Shown: in pieces, positions 55,556 through 63,594 of the stretch
Position numbering within the stretch: position 1 is the first letter of the stretch
How the letters are laid out: every line of letters begins with the position of its first letter
Assembly (NCBI GenBank): GCA_001828855.1
Contig: MHZT01000030.1
Location: forward strand, 20,320 to 84,319
Direction of reading: 5' to 3'
Source: Rhodobacterales bacterium RIFCSPHIGHO2_02_FULL_62_130
Lineage (GTDB): Bacteria; Pseudomonadota; Alphaproteobacteria; Rhodobacterales; Rhodobacteraceae
Length of the DNA stretch: 64,000 nt
Notes under the pieces: generated by a model
What the model was told of the DNA's origin: nothing
Database searches by the model: none
Seen by the model: the letters and a program-made list of their open reading frames with translations, nothing else
Position numbers and translations under genes: made by a program

Positions 55556-56155
55556 ATGACCGCCGAGACGCGCAAGAACCCGAACCGCCGACTGCTTTTG
55601 GGCGGGGCTGCGGCCGTTATGGCCACAGCGGCGATGCCCGCATTTGCCCAGCAGGGCAGCACCGAGATGGAAACCCAGGCGACCGGACAGCGGAACAACA
55701 TCTCAAGCTTCAAGATGAAGAACTGGCAGGATTATTTCAGCAACACCCGCAACGGTGTGATCCTGTGCGACCTTTCCTCGCGCGCGGTGCATTACTGGTC
55801 GGAAGATCAGACAATCTATCGCCTTTATCCCAGCTCGGTTCCGCTGAATGAGGAACTGACCCGCCGTGGCCGCACCGAGGTGATTCAAAAGGTCGAGAAT
55901 CCCCGCTGGGTGCCGACTCCCAACCAGTTGGCGGCACACCCTGATTGGCCTCGCGTTGTCGAGGGGGGCTCGCCTGATAACCCGTTGGGGGTCCGTGCGC
56001 TTTATCTGAGCTGGCCTGCCTATCGCATCCACGGGACACACGATACACGCAAGATCGGTCGCCGATCATCAAGCGGTTGCGTTGGATTGTACAACGAACA
56101 CATTCTCGAACTGTTTTCGCTGGCCAAAGTCGGTACGCAAGTGTTGCTAATTTGA
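55556..56155 (+). CDS. Exported L,D-transpeptidase (YkuD domain)
   Basis: The 199-residue product has a twin-arginine-like start (NRRLLLGGAAAVMATAAMPAFAQ, cleavage about residue 31) and a YkuD domain with YRIHGTHDTRKIGRRSSSGCVGLYN, with the His and Cys of the catalytic centre. It lacks a lipobox, so it is likely soluble in the periplasm. The ATG 55556 fits a start after GATCTGCGG; upstream in-frame codons to 55496 are possible. It is divergent from the CAP gene. Confidence 0.88.
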   Translation: MTAETRKNPNRRLLLGGAAAVMATAAMPAFAQQGSTEMETQATGQRNNISSFKMKNWQDYFSNTRNGVILCDLSSRAVHYWSEDQTIYRLYPSSVPLNEELTRRGRTEVIQKVENPRWVPTPNQLAAHPDWPRVVEGGSPDNPLGVRALYLSWPAYRIHGTHDTRKIGRRSSSGCVGLYNEHILELFSLAKVGTQVLLI

Positions 56156-56303
56156 CGACATGATGGCGAAGGTCGGTCTCTTTGCGGCGCTGCGGATTGC
56201 AATTTTGCGGCCAAGCTGTTTAGAGAGCGACTACGAGGAATTGTCTTGGGTGCATATCGCCGCCTCTGCGAATTTGTGCGGTATGCCATAACTGGAGGTT
56301 ATC

Positions 56304-56495
56304 ATGAAGAAACTTGCTCTCGCTGCCGCTCTGTCGGTTGCCGCTTCGACCGCTTTCGCTGGTGGCGTTGCTGAACCGGTCATGGAGCCGGAAGTTGTTG
56401 CAGCTGCGACCTCGTCGTCGGCTGGTGGCATCATCGTCCCGCTGCTGCTGCTGCTGGTCGTGGTTGCTGCTGCTGCGTCGTCGAACAACGGCTGA
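56304..56495 (+). CDS. Small exported membrane-anchored protein, copy 1
   Basis: Unrecognised 63-residue protein. It has a signal peptide (cleavage after STAFA, residue 19), an acidic/proline segment EPVMEPEVVAAATSSSAGG and a hydrophobic run of about 18 residues (IIVPLLLLLVVVAAAASS), ending SNNG. The mature form would be about 44 residues with one membrane helix. Preceded by TGGAGG. It is followed by its own hairpin terminator and is the first of three paralogues in tandem. Confidence 0.8.
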   Translation: MKKLALAAALSVAASTAFAGGVAEPVMEPEVVAAATSSSAGGIIVPLLLLLVVVAAAASSNNG

Positions 56496-56516
56496 TCTTC
56501 GGATCAAACATGAATT

Positions 56517-56544
56517 GGGCGGCAGAGCAATCTGCCGTCCTTTT
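56517..56544 (+). terminator. Terminator after small protein copy 1
   Basis: Stem GGGCGGCAGA / TCTGCCGTCC with a GCAA loop and one wobble pair, followed by TTTT. Confidence 0.8.
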
Positions 56545-56704
56545 CATTTTTGGGGCTTGAAAAGCACAGTCTGCACTTGGAATCGTTCCAGTATACAGAA
56601 ATTGTCTTGAATCATTGCCGCCGTCTGGCTCAACTGCATTCGTCGTAGGCCATCGGGACTCGCGCGGGTTTCGGTGAATCATAAACTTTAAGAAGGGACA
56701 TCCC

Positions 56705-56896
56705 ATGAAGAAAATCGCACTTGCCACCGCTTTCGCAGTTACCGCTTCCACCGCTTTCGCTGGCGGCGTTGCTGAACCGGTCATGGAGCCGGAAGTTGTT
56801 GCTGCTGCAACCTCGTCCTCGGCTGGCGGCATCATTGTTCCGCTGCTGCTGCTGCTGGTTGTCGCTGCTGCTGCTTCGTCGAGCGGCCGTAACTGA
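56705..56896 (+). CDS. Small exported membrane-anchored protein, copy 2
   Basis: 63 residues, starting MKKIALATAFAVTASTAFA. The core GGVAEPVMEPEVVAAATSSS and the following AGGIIVPLLLLLVVAAA are identical to copy 1 in protein except for small shifts at the end, which reads SSSGRN. A GAAGGGA ribosome-binding site precedes the ATG. Function unknown. Same spacing (401 bp) from copy 1 as from copy 3, and again an independent terminator. Confidence 0.82.
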   Translation: MKKIALATAFAVTASTAFAGGVAEPVMEPEVVAAATSSSAGGIIVPLLLLLVVAAAASSSGRN

Positions 56897-56934
56897 TCTG
56901 ATCCGATTTCGGACAAACCCGGTAATCCGGGTTC

Positions 56935-56965
56935 AAAAGGCAGCCTTTCGGGGCTGCCTTTTTGT
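56935..56965 (+). terminator. Terminator after small protein copy 2
   Basis: Stem AAAAGGCAGCC / GGCTGCCTTTT with a 6-base loop, followed by TTGTTTT. A perfect rho-independent terminator. Confidence 0.88.
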
Positions 56966-57102
56966 TTTGACAGCTATTTCGTCGCGGTCAGCCAAGCAGG
57001 ATTGAAATATTCAGGGAATCAGTAATCATCCATGGGGGGGAGTCGCGCAAAGAACTGCCCCATAACGCCCGTTCTGCCGGGCTTGGACGTGAGGGAAACA
57101 GA

Positions 57103-57294
57103 ATGAAGAAGTTCGCACTTGCCGCCGCATTGACCCTATCTGCCTCGACCGCCTTTGCAGGTGGTATCGCCGAGCCGGTGATGGAGCCGGAAGTTGTCGC
57201 CGCTGCGACCTCGTCCTCGGCTGGCGGCATCATTGTTCCGCTGCTGTTGCTTTTGGTCTTGGCAGCCGCGCTGTCGTCCGGCGGCGAAGTCTGA
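57103..57294 (+). CDS. Small exported membrane-anchored protein, copy 3
   Basis: 63 residues, starting MKKFALAAALTLSASTAFA, then GGIAEPVMEPEVVAAATSSS, the same membrane segment and ending SGGEV. The core differs from copies 1 and 2 by a single Val/Ile change, while signal peptide and tail vary. GAGGGA precedes the ATG. Its downstream terminator is shared with hemH, which is on the opposite strand. Confidence 0.82.
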   Translation: MKKFALAAALTLSASTAFAGGIAEPVMEPEVVAAATSSSAGGIIVPLLLLLVLAAALSSGGEV

Positions 57295-57349
57295 CACCAT
57301 TTCGGCCAGTTAGGGGAAGCCAATAGGGCTGCCCAAGCCGCAGCGACCT

Positions 57350-57375
57350 GCCGTTCTGGCTTTTACCAGAACGGC
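57350..57375. terminator. Bidirectional terminator between small protein copy 3 and hemH
   Basis: Perfect 10-bp stem GCCGTTCTGG / CCAGAACGGC with a CTTTTA loop, lying between the convergent third small gene and hemH. Confidence 0.78.
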
Positions 57376-57389
57376 GGCAGTTGCAGTTT

Positions 57390-58451
57390 TCAGCCGATCC
57401 AGCCCATCAAGTTTTCCTTGATCACCTGAACCAGTGCCGAGATATGCGCGGCATCGTCATTCAGGCAGGGAATATAGGTAAATTCCTGACCGCCTGCGTG
57501 CAGGAACGCTTCACGAATCTCGCCGTTGATCTCTTCCAGTGTCTCGATGCAATCAGCCGAAAACGCGGGCGCCATCACGGCGATTCGTTTTTTGCCTGCC
57601 TTGGCCAATTCGGCGACATGCTCCACCGTATAGGGCTTTAGCCACACCTCGCGGCCAAAGACCGACTGGAACGTAGTATCGATCGCGCCCTTTTCCCAGC
57701 CCAGCCGTTCACGCAGCAGGCGCGAGGTTTTCTGGCATTGGCAGTGATAGGGGTCGCCCTCCATCAGATAGCGCTGCGGCATACCGTGATAGCTGGCCAC
57801 CAGCACATCAGGGCGGTGATCCAGCGCGGCATAGGCGCGTTCCACAGATTGCGCCAGCGCGTCGATATAGGCGGGGTGGTCGAAATACTCGGCCACAGTG
57901 CGCGCGGCAGGCTGGCGTTTTTCCTTGGTCAGCGCCTTGAAGAAGGCGTCATTCGCGGTGGCCGAGGTTGCGCCCGCGTAATGCGGATAAAGCGGGAAGA
58001 ACAGGATCTTCTCGCATCCCGCCGCCACCATCGCCTTGACCTTCGATGCCGTGGACGGATTGCCATAGCGCATGCAGAAATCGACCATCACCGTATCGCC
58101 ATGCGTGGCCTGCATCGCCGCTGCAATCGCCGCGGTCTGATCTTTGGTGATCGTCAGCAGCGGGCTTTCGTTCTTGTCATGGTTCCAGATCGACTTGTAA
58201 TTCGCGCCGCTGGTAAAGGGCCGTTTGGTCAGGATGATCAGTTGCAGCAGGGGCTGCCATTTCCAGTCGGCAATATCGACCACGCGCTTGTCTGACAGAA
58301 ATTCGCTCAGATAGCGGCGCATCGACCAATAGTCATAGTTGTCGGGCGTGCCGAGGTTGGCCAACAAAACACCGATCTTCGCCCGATTCACCGGCGGGTG
58401 ATTGGCAGGCGCATGGGCAAGGCGGCCGGTTCCGGGCAAAACGTCAGTCAT
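57390..58451 (-). CDS. hemH: Ferrochelatase
   Basis: Inserts iron into protoporphyrin IX, the last step of heme synthesis. The 353-residue product has GVLLANLGTP near residue 27, FFPLYPHYAGATSAT, SYHGMPQRYL with the metal-site histidine, and APAFSADCIETLEEI near the C-terminus. ATG 58451 follows AGAGGA; longer starts upstream (to 58505) are not favoured. It is convergent with the small membrane proteins and downstream of an NDUFAF5-like methyltransferase gene. Confidence 0.95.
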   Translation of the reverse strand: MTDVLPGTGRLAHAPANHPPVNRAKIGVLLANLGTPDNYDYWSMRRYLSEFLSDKRVVDIADWKWQPLLQLIILTKRPFTSGANYKSIWNHDKNESPLLTITKDQTAAIAAAMQATHGDTVMVDFCMRYGNPSTASKVKAMVAAGCEKILFFPLYPHYAGATSATANDAFFKALTKEKRQPAARTVAEYFDHPAYIDALAQSVERAYAALDHRPDVLVASYHGMPQRYLMEGDPYHCQCQKTSRLLRERLGWEKGAIDTTFQSVFGREVWLKPYTVEHVAELAKAGKKRIAVMAPAFSADCIETLEEINGEIREAFLHAGGQEFTYIPCLNDDAAHISALVQVIKENLMGWIG

Positions 58452-58501
58452 CGGGTGTCCTCTTGATATTCTGCGACCAGATAGCCTTGTGGCACGTCGG
58501 G

Positions 58502-59311
58502 TCAACTGTCCTTGGGCGGCAAAGGCGTTTCCGCCGTGTTCAAAGCATCGGCCAGACGCGCCGCCGCTGATCCGGGGCGGAGCGGTTTTTGCTGGGTTTC
58601 ATGCGGCGCCCAACCTGTCAGGCAGATGATCTCGAAGGTTGCGCGAATCATGCCATCGGGGGTGGCGTAGGTTTTGGCATAGATCGCCGCTGCCCGCGCC
58701 AGAACCGCGCGCGACGTGGGGCGGCGCAGGCGGTTGGCAAGTGCGTTGCCCTCGCCCATCGCCCGCAGGTCGCGCATCAGATGGAAGGCATCGCGGTAAA
58801 GCACGGTTTTGGTGAAACTATCCGCCACCGGCAGCGCAAAGCCCGCGCGCTGCAACAACCCGCCCAGATCGCGGATTTCCGCCATCGGCAGCACACGGGG
58901 CGAAAGCCCGCCCGTCACCTCGGATTCCGCCTGCGCCAGACAGGCGCGCAATTCGTGCAGGGTCTGCCCGCCGAACATCAGCCCCAGAAACAGCCCGTCA
59001 GGCTGCAGCGCACGGCGGCATTGCACCAACTGCCCGACCAGATCATTCGCCCAATGCAGCGACAGGGCATGGACCACAAGATCCTGCGCGGCGGGTGTCA
59101 GCGCCAGCACCTCGTCATCCGGAACGCAGGGCATTTCGGGCCACAGCGACGGAAAAGCTGTCACGACAACGGGTGCCGTAAACCTTCTGTTAACCTCGCT
59201 GAGTCTCTCCTGAACTTCGAACACAGCCTCTTCCTGCAAGAAAAGGGCGGTGGCGCGGGCGCGGTGCAGGGCAAGCGCCTTGCGGTCGGTCAAAAGGGGC
59301 GGGTTTTGCAT
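58502..59311 (-). CDS. SAM-dependent methyltransferase, NDUFAF5-like
   Basis: The 269-residue protein resembles the family of human NDUFAF5, an assembly factor of respiratory complex I that modifies an arginine of NDUFS7; the bacterial role is presumed similar but unproved. It shows LHWANDLVGQLVQCRRALQPDGLFLG and GGLLQRAGFALPVADS, but no strong GxGxG motif near its N-terminus. The ATG 59311 was chosen; the frame runs to 59617. It is divergent from comF. Confidence 0.8.
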   Translation of the reverse strand: MQNPPLLTDRKALALHRARATALFLQEEAVFEVQERLSEVNRRFTAPVVVTAFPSLWPEMPCVPDDEVLALTPAAQDLVVHALSLHWANDLVGQLVQCRRALQPDGLFLGLMFGGQTLHELRACLAQAESEVTGGLSPRVLPMAEIRDLGGLLQRAGFALPVADSFTKTVLYRDAFHLMRDLRAMGEGNALANRLRRPTSRAVLARAAAIYAKTYATPDGMIRATFEIICLTGWAPHETQQKPLRPGSAAARLADALNTAETPLPPKDS

Positions 59312-59335
59312 GGGCAGGGACCATAGGGGGAAGCG

Positions 59336-60058
59336 ATGGGAATGCAAGCCGCGCTGCATCTGATCTATCCGCCGCAATGCCTGTCCTGCGATGCGCTGGT
59401 GACGACCGATTTCGGCCTGTGCGGCCCGTGCTGGCGCGAAACTCCGTTTATCACGGGGCTGGTCTGCGACCAATGCGGCACGCCCCTGCCGGGGCAAGAT
59501 ACCGGCCAGCCCGAACATTGCGATGATTGCCTGACCATCGCGCGGCCTTGGTCGCAGGGGCGGGCGGCGCTGCTGTATAAGGACAACGCCCGGCATATGG
59601 TGCTGGCGCTGAAACATGGCGACAGGCTTGATCTGGCGCGGCCTGCGGCGGGGTGGCTGATGCGGGCGGCGCAGCCGCTGTTACAGCCCGATATACTGGT
59701 GGCCCCGATCCCGCTGCACTGGCTGCGGCTGCTGAAGCGGCGCTACAACCAGTCGGCGCTGCTGTCATCGGCGTTGTCGAGTCTGGCACGGCTGGATCAT
59801 TGCCCCGATCTGCTGATCCGCCGCCGTTCAACGCCCAGCCAAGAGGGGCGCGACCGTGATGGCCGATTTGCCAATCTGTTGGATGCCTTGTCCCTGCATC
59901 CCCGCCGCGCCGCAAGGGTTGAGGGGCGGCATATCCTGTTGGTCGATGATGTGATGACCTCGGGCGCGACGCTGGCCGCCGCTGCGGAGGCCTGTGTTGC
60001 AGGGGGCGCAAAGCGGGTTTCCGTTCTGGTGCTGGCCCGCGTTGCGAAGGATGCCTAA
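59336..60058 (+). CDS. comF: ComF-family phosphoribosyltransferase-like protein
   Basis: The 240-residue protein has an N-terminal zinc finger-like region with cysteine pairs (CLSCD, CGPCW, CDQCG and CDDC) and a C-terminal PRPP-binding motif ILLVDDVMTSGAT near residue 200. In naturally competent bacteria ComF takes part in DNA uptake; elsewhere it is linked to DNA repair. The only other competence-type gene here is the CinA domain at 26 kb. It is followed by grxC after 38 bp. Confidence 0.9.
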   Translation: MGMQAALHLIYPPQCLSCDALVTTDFGLCGPCWRETPFITGLVCDQCGTPLPGQDTGQPEHCDDCLTIARPWSQGRAALLYKDNARHMVLALKHGDRLDLARPAAGWLMRAAQPLLQPDILVAPIPLHWLRLLKRRYNQSALLSSALSSLARLDHCPDLLIRRRSTPSQEGRDRDGRFANLLDALSLHPRRAARVEGRHILLVDDVMTSGATLAAAAEACVAGGAKRVSVLVLARVAKDA

Positions 60059-60096
60059 ATCCTTATAGTCGCCGCAACACAAAGGATTGGCCCCCG

Positions 60097-60348
60097 ATGA
60101 AACCTGTTGAGATCTATACCACCCCGACCTGCCCCTATTGCATTGCCGCCAAAGGCCTGCTGAAGAAAAAGAACGTCCAGTATACCGAGATTGATGTATC
60201 GCGTGATCCGGCATTGCGGGATGCGATGACGGCCCGCGCCGGTCGCCGCTCGGTCCCGCAGATATTCATCGGCGGCAAGCATGTCGGCGGCTGCGATGAT
60301 CTGCACGCGCTGGACCATGACGGCAAGCTTGATCCGATGCTGGCCTAA
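60097..60348 (+). CDS. grxC: Glutaredoxin 3
   Basis: Small dithiol glutaredoxin for glutathione-dependent disulfide reduction. The 83-residue product has the CPYC active site (TTPTCPYCIAAKGLL), and VPQIFIGGKHVGGCDDL, containing the cis-proline and the glutathione-binding GGCDD. It is translated with comF and the amidase gene. Confidence 0.94.
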   Translation: MKPVEIYTTPTCPYCIAAKGLLKKKNVQYTEIDVSRDPALRDAMTARAGRRSVPQIFIGGKHVGGCDDLHALDHDGKLDPMLA

Positions 60349-60351
60349 GCC

Positions 60352-61182
60352 ATGCGCGCCGCCCTTGTTCAACTGACGGTCGGCGATGATCCGGCCACCA
60401 ACTTGCCGCAGACGCTGGCCTATATCCGGTCAGCCGCCACGCAGGGCGCGCAATTCGTGCTGACGCCCGAATGCACCAACGCGCTTTCGTCTAACCGCGA
60501 GCATCAGCGCAGCGTCTTGCGGCATGAGGATCAGGACGAAACCCTTGCTGCCCTGCGCGCGCAGGCCGCCGAGTCTGGCATCTGGCTGCTGATCGGCTCG
60601 CTTGGGCTGTTGACCAGCGACGCCGATGGCCGCTTTGCCAACCGCAGTTTCCTGATCTCGCCCAAGGGGGAAATCGCGGCGCGCTATGACAAGATTCACA
60701 TGTTCGATGTGAATGTCTCGGAAACCGAGGTTTACCGCGAATCAGCGGGCTATCGCCCCGGCACCAAGACGGTGCTGGCGGATACCGCGTTGGCGAAGAT
60801 CGGGATGACGGTGTGCTATGACGTGCGCTTTCCGCATCTGTATCGGCGGCTGGCCAAGGCGGGCGCGCAGATCATCACGGTGCCTGCCGCCTTCAACCAC
60901 ATCACGGGGGCGGCGCATTGGGAAACCCTGCTGCGCGCGCGGGCGATTGAAACGGGCTGCTTCGTGCTGGCCCCCGCGCAGACCGGATTTCACGCCGAAA
61001 CCCACGGCAAGGGCCGTCGCACCTATGGTCATTCGCTGGCCATTGCCCCTTGGGGCGAGGTTCTGGCCGATGCCGGAACCGATGCGGGCGTAACCCTGGT
61101 GGATATCGACCTTGGCCGCGTCGACATTGCCCGCGCCCGCGTGCCATCCCTAAGCCATGACCGCGAGTTTGACGGGCCATGA
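60352..61182 (+). CDS. Carbon-nitrogen hydrolase (Nit1/omega-amidase type)
   Basis: The 276-residue enzyme has the Glu-Lys-Cys triad: LTPECTNALSS near residue 41, ARYDKIHMFDV near 115, and GMTVCYDVRFPHLY near 149. This is the nitrilase-superfamily branch containing Nit1 (deaminated-glutathione amidase) and omega-amidases; the closeness of grxC makes a glutathione-linked substrate attractive. It starts four bases after the grxC stop. Confidence 0.9.
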   Translation: MRAALVQLTVGDDPATNLPQTLAYIRSAATQGAQFVLTPECTNALSSNREHQRSVLRHEDQDETLAALRAQAAESGIWLLIGSLGLLTSDADGRFANRSFLISPKGEIAARYDKIHMFDVNVSETEVYRESAGYRPGTKTVLADTALAKIGMTVCYDVRFPHLYRRLAKAGAQIITVPAAFNHITGAAHWETLLRARAIETGCFVLAPAQTGFHAETHGKGRRTYGHSLAIAPWGEVLADAGTDAGVTLVDIDLGRVDIARARVPSLSHDREFDGP

Positions 61183-61622
61183 ATGACAAGACCGACGACA
61201 TCGCGGTTGCCCTGTTTGGCGAGCTGTTCATGGCAGATCAGCTTGCCCGCAACCGCGTGTCCAAGGCGCTGCCCAAGGGGATGGAGCTTTCGCATTTCTC
61301 GGTGCTGAACCATCTTGCCCGCCTGAACGAAGAACGCACCCCCGCCCAGCTTGCCCGCGCGTTCCATGTCACACGGGGGGCGATGACCAACACGCTGGCG
61401 AAACTGGAATGGGCGGGGCATGTGCATATCCGCCCCGACTGGGACGACGCGCGGCAGAAATTCGTGGCGATCTCGCCCTCGGGCCGTGCGGCGCGGGATG
61501 CGGCGGTGGCGGCGGTGTCGCCGTTGATCGGGGATGTGGTCACGGCCTTGGGGGCCGACAAGGTCCGCGCAGTCTTGCCGGTGCTGCGCGAACTTCGCCT
61601 GCGGATGGAGGATGACGGCTAG
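61179..61622 (+). CDS. MarR-family transcriptional regulator
   Basis: The 147-residue protein has a winged helix with [41 protein letters not shown] (residues about 37-77), followed by the wing [16 protein letters not shown]. Target unknown; it is coupled to the amidase gene by a 4-bp overlap, so it may act on its own operon. It is convergent with ubiG, overlapping by 4 bp. Confidence 0.9.
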   Translation: MNDKTDDIAVALFGELFMADQLARNRVSKALPKGMELSHFSVLNHLARLNEERTPAQLARAFHVTRGAMTNTLAKLEWAGHVHIRPDWDDARQKFVAISPSGRAARDAAVAAVSPLIGDVVTALGADKVRAVLPVLRELRLRMEDDG

Positions 61623-62362
61623 GCGCGTTTCACGCTGGCCGTCACATAATTGCAGGACAGATCGCGGGCCGACAGGCTCCAGCTCCAGCCAAGCGGGTTG
61701 AAGACCATGCCTTTGCGATCCACAGGGTCCAGCCCTGCGTGGCGCAAAAGGTCATACAATTCATCCGGCGTGATGAACTTGGCCCAGTCATGCGTGCCTT
61801 TCGGCAGCCAGCGCATCACCCATTCCGCCCCGATGATCGCCATCGCAAAGCTTTTCGGATTGCGGTTCAAGGTGGAACACAGCATCAGTCCGCCGGATTT
61901 CAGCAGGGTCTGGCAGGTGCTCAGAAACGCTTGCGGGTCAGCGACGTGTTCTACGACCTCCATGTTCAGCACCACATCGAACCGCTCGCCCGAGGCGGCG
62001 ATGTCCTCGGCTGTGGTGTTGCGATAGTCGATGGTCAGGCCGGACTGTTCGGCGTGAAGTTGCGCGACAGGGATGTTGCGCGGTGCGGCATCGGCCCCCA
62101 CCACGGTCGCGCCCAGCCGCGCCATCGGTTCTGACAGCAGCCCGCCGCCGCAGCCGATGTCCAGAATCCTCAGGCCCGCAAAGGGTTGCGGCACTGTCAG
62201 ATCGCGGTCAAACTCGGCGGCGATCTGGCGGGTGATATAATCCAGCCGCACGGGGTTCAGCATGTGCAGCGGCTTGAACTTGCCATTCGGGTCCCACCAT
62301 TCGGCGGCCATCGCCTCGAACTTGGCAACTTCGGCGGGGTTGATCGAGCTGGTCTGGGTCAT
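61619..62362 (-). CDS. ubiG: Ubiquinone biosynthesis O-methyltransferase
   Basis: Carries out both O-methylation steps of ubiquinone synthesis. The 247-residue product has [20 protein letters not shown] near residue 68, the PxAxVxGxDA-like [15 protein letters not shown], and [12 protein letters not shown] and [14 protein letters not shown], all characteristic. Length matches E. coli UbiG (240). It is divergent from pip across 60 bp. Confidence 0.95.
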   Translation of the reverse strand: MTQTSSINPAEVAKFEAMAAEWWDPNGKFKPLHMLNPVRLDYITRQIAAEFDRDLTVPQPFAGLRILDIGCGGGLLSEPMARLGATVVGADAAPRNIPVAQLHAEQSGLTIDYRNTTAEDIAASGERFDVVLNMEVVEHVADPQAFLSTCQTLLKSGGLMLCSTLNRNPKSFAMAIIGAEWVMRWLPKGTHDWAKFITPDELYDLLRHAGLDPVDRKGMVFNPLGWSWSLSARDLSCNYVTASVKRA

Positions 62363-62422
62363 CGGAACTCCTTGCGCGTAGGTCTATGGCGGCGCAGTCT
62401 GGAGGCGTTATATAGGACGATT

Positions 62423-63403
62423 ATGGATCATAGATCAGGCCAAAAGCGCGCAGTCGAATATCTTTACCCGCCGGTCGATCCCTTCGATCAGCGCGTGCTG
62501 GACGTGGGCGATGGCCACCGGATTTATGTGGAACAATGCGGGCGGCCGGATGGGGTGCCGGTGATCGTGTTCCACGGCGGTCCGGGGGGCGGGTGCAGCC
62601 CTGCGATGCGGCGCTATTTCGATCCGGCGGTGTATCGGGTGATCTTGTTCGATCAGCGCGGCTGCGGGCGGTCGCGGCCACATGCGTCCGTTGAGGCGAA
62701 TACGACGTGGCATCTGGTGGCGGATATCGAGGCGATCCGGGTTGCGCTGGGGATTGAGCGGTTCATCGCCTTTGGCGGCAGTTGGGGGGCCACTCTGGCG
62801 CTGGTCTATGCGATCACGCACCCTGAACGAGTGCGGCATCTGGTGTTGCGGGGGGTGTTTCTTTCGACGCGGGCGGAGTTGGACTGGTTTTACGGTGGCG
62901 GGGCGGGGGCGTTTTATCCGGACCTCTGGGCGCGGTTTGTCGCGGCGGTTTCTGAGGAGGAGCGGGGCGATCTGATTGCGGCCTATCACCGGCGGCTGTT
63001 CAGCGGGAACTTGTTGGAGGAGACCAAGGCGGCGCGGGTCTGGGCGGCTTGGGAAAACGCGCTGGCTTCGGTGCATTCGGCGGGGATGTTCGGCGAAAGC
63101 CCTGCCGATTACGCGCGGGCCTTTGCGCGGCTGGAGAACCACTATTTCGTTAACGCGGGGTTTCTGGAATCGGACGGCTGGATCATGGCGAACAGGGGCC
63201 GGATCGAGCATATTCCGGCGGTGATCGTGCAGGGGCGCTACGATATGATCTGCCCGCCGGTATCGGCGTCAAAGCTGGCTTCGGGCTGGGCCAAGGCGGA
63301 TCTGAGGATCATTCCGATGGCGGGGCATGCGCTTTCGGAGCCGGGGATTTCCGAGGCTTTGGTGGCGGCCATGGATACGCTGCGCGGGGTGAATGGCGGG
63401 TAG
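62423..63403 (+). CDS. pip: Proline iminopeptidase
   Basis: Releases N-terminal proline from peptides; serine peptidase S33. The 326-residue product has the oxyanion FHGGPGGGCSP near residue 51, FDQRGCGRSRPH, the nucleophile GGSWGATLA (Ser near 118) and the catalytic histidine in MAGHALSEPG near 302. The ATG 62423 follows TAGGACG. The frame is open far upstream as antisense to ubiG. It is followed by three hairpins and the convergent PPOX gene. Confidence 0.93.
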   Translation: MDHRSGQKRAVEYLYPPVDPFDQRVLDVGDGHRIYVEQCGRPDGVPVIVFHGGPGGGCSPAMRRYFDPAVYRVILFDQRGCGRSRPHASVEANTTWHLVADIEAIRVALGIERFIAFGGSWGATLALVYAITHPERVRHLVLRGVFLSTRAELDWFYGGGAGAFYPDLWARFVAAVSEEERGDLIAAYHRRLFSGNLLEETKAARVWAAWENALASVHSAGMFGESPADYARAFARLENHYFVNAGFLESDGWIMANRGRIEHIPAVIVQGRYDMICPPVSASKLASGWAKADLRIIPMAGHALSEPGISEALVAAMDTLRGVNGG

Positions 63404-63489
63404 GTTCCAACGCGGGATCGAAAAATACTGTTGATTTACAGTAGGTTGATCCCTCGCCGTTAACGGATTTTTAATGTTTCGGGCCGCGA

Positions 63490-63583
63490 GCGGGGGTTTC
63501 ACACCCCCGCGCAGGCTTGTGCCAAGCCTGCGTCCCCCGTGGGATATTTGTGCAAAGAGGATGACAATTTTAGGAAAATTGTC
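63490..63583. repeat. Three consecutive perfect hairpins in the pip-PPOX gap
   Basis: Three inverted repeats lie end to end: GCGGGGGT/ACCCCCGC (63490-63510, 5-base loop), CGCAGGCTTG/CAAGCCTGCG (63510-63532, 3-base loop) and GACAATTTT/AAAATTGTC (63563-63583, 3-base loop). The last is AT-rich and close to the PPOX stop. They probably include terminators for both convergent genes; three in a row is more than termination needs. Confidence 0.7.
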
Positions 63584-63594
63584 GGCAGTCTTCG

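Noticed and set aside
56304-57294. Regularly spaced similar sequences suggesting a CRISPR array or tandem DNA repeat
   Set aside because: The period is about 400 bp, the repeated part is coding sequence, and the spacers contain terminators and ribosome-binding sites.
56431-57323. Minus-strand reading frames opposite the three small genes that also look similar to one another
   Set aside because: Their similarity is a by-product of the conserved plus-strand codons; they have no ribosome-binding sites or signal peptides.
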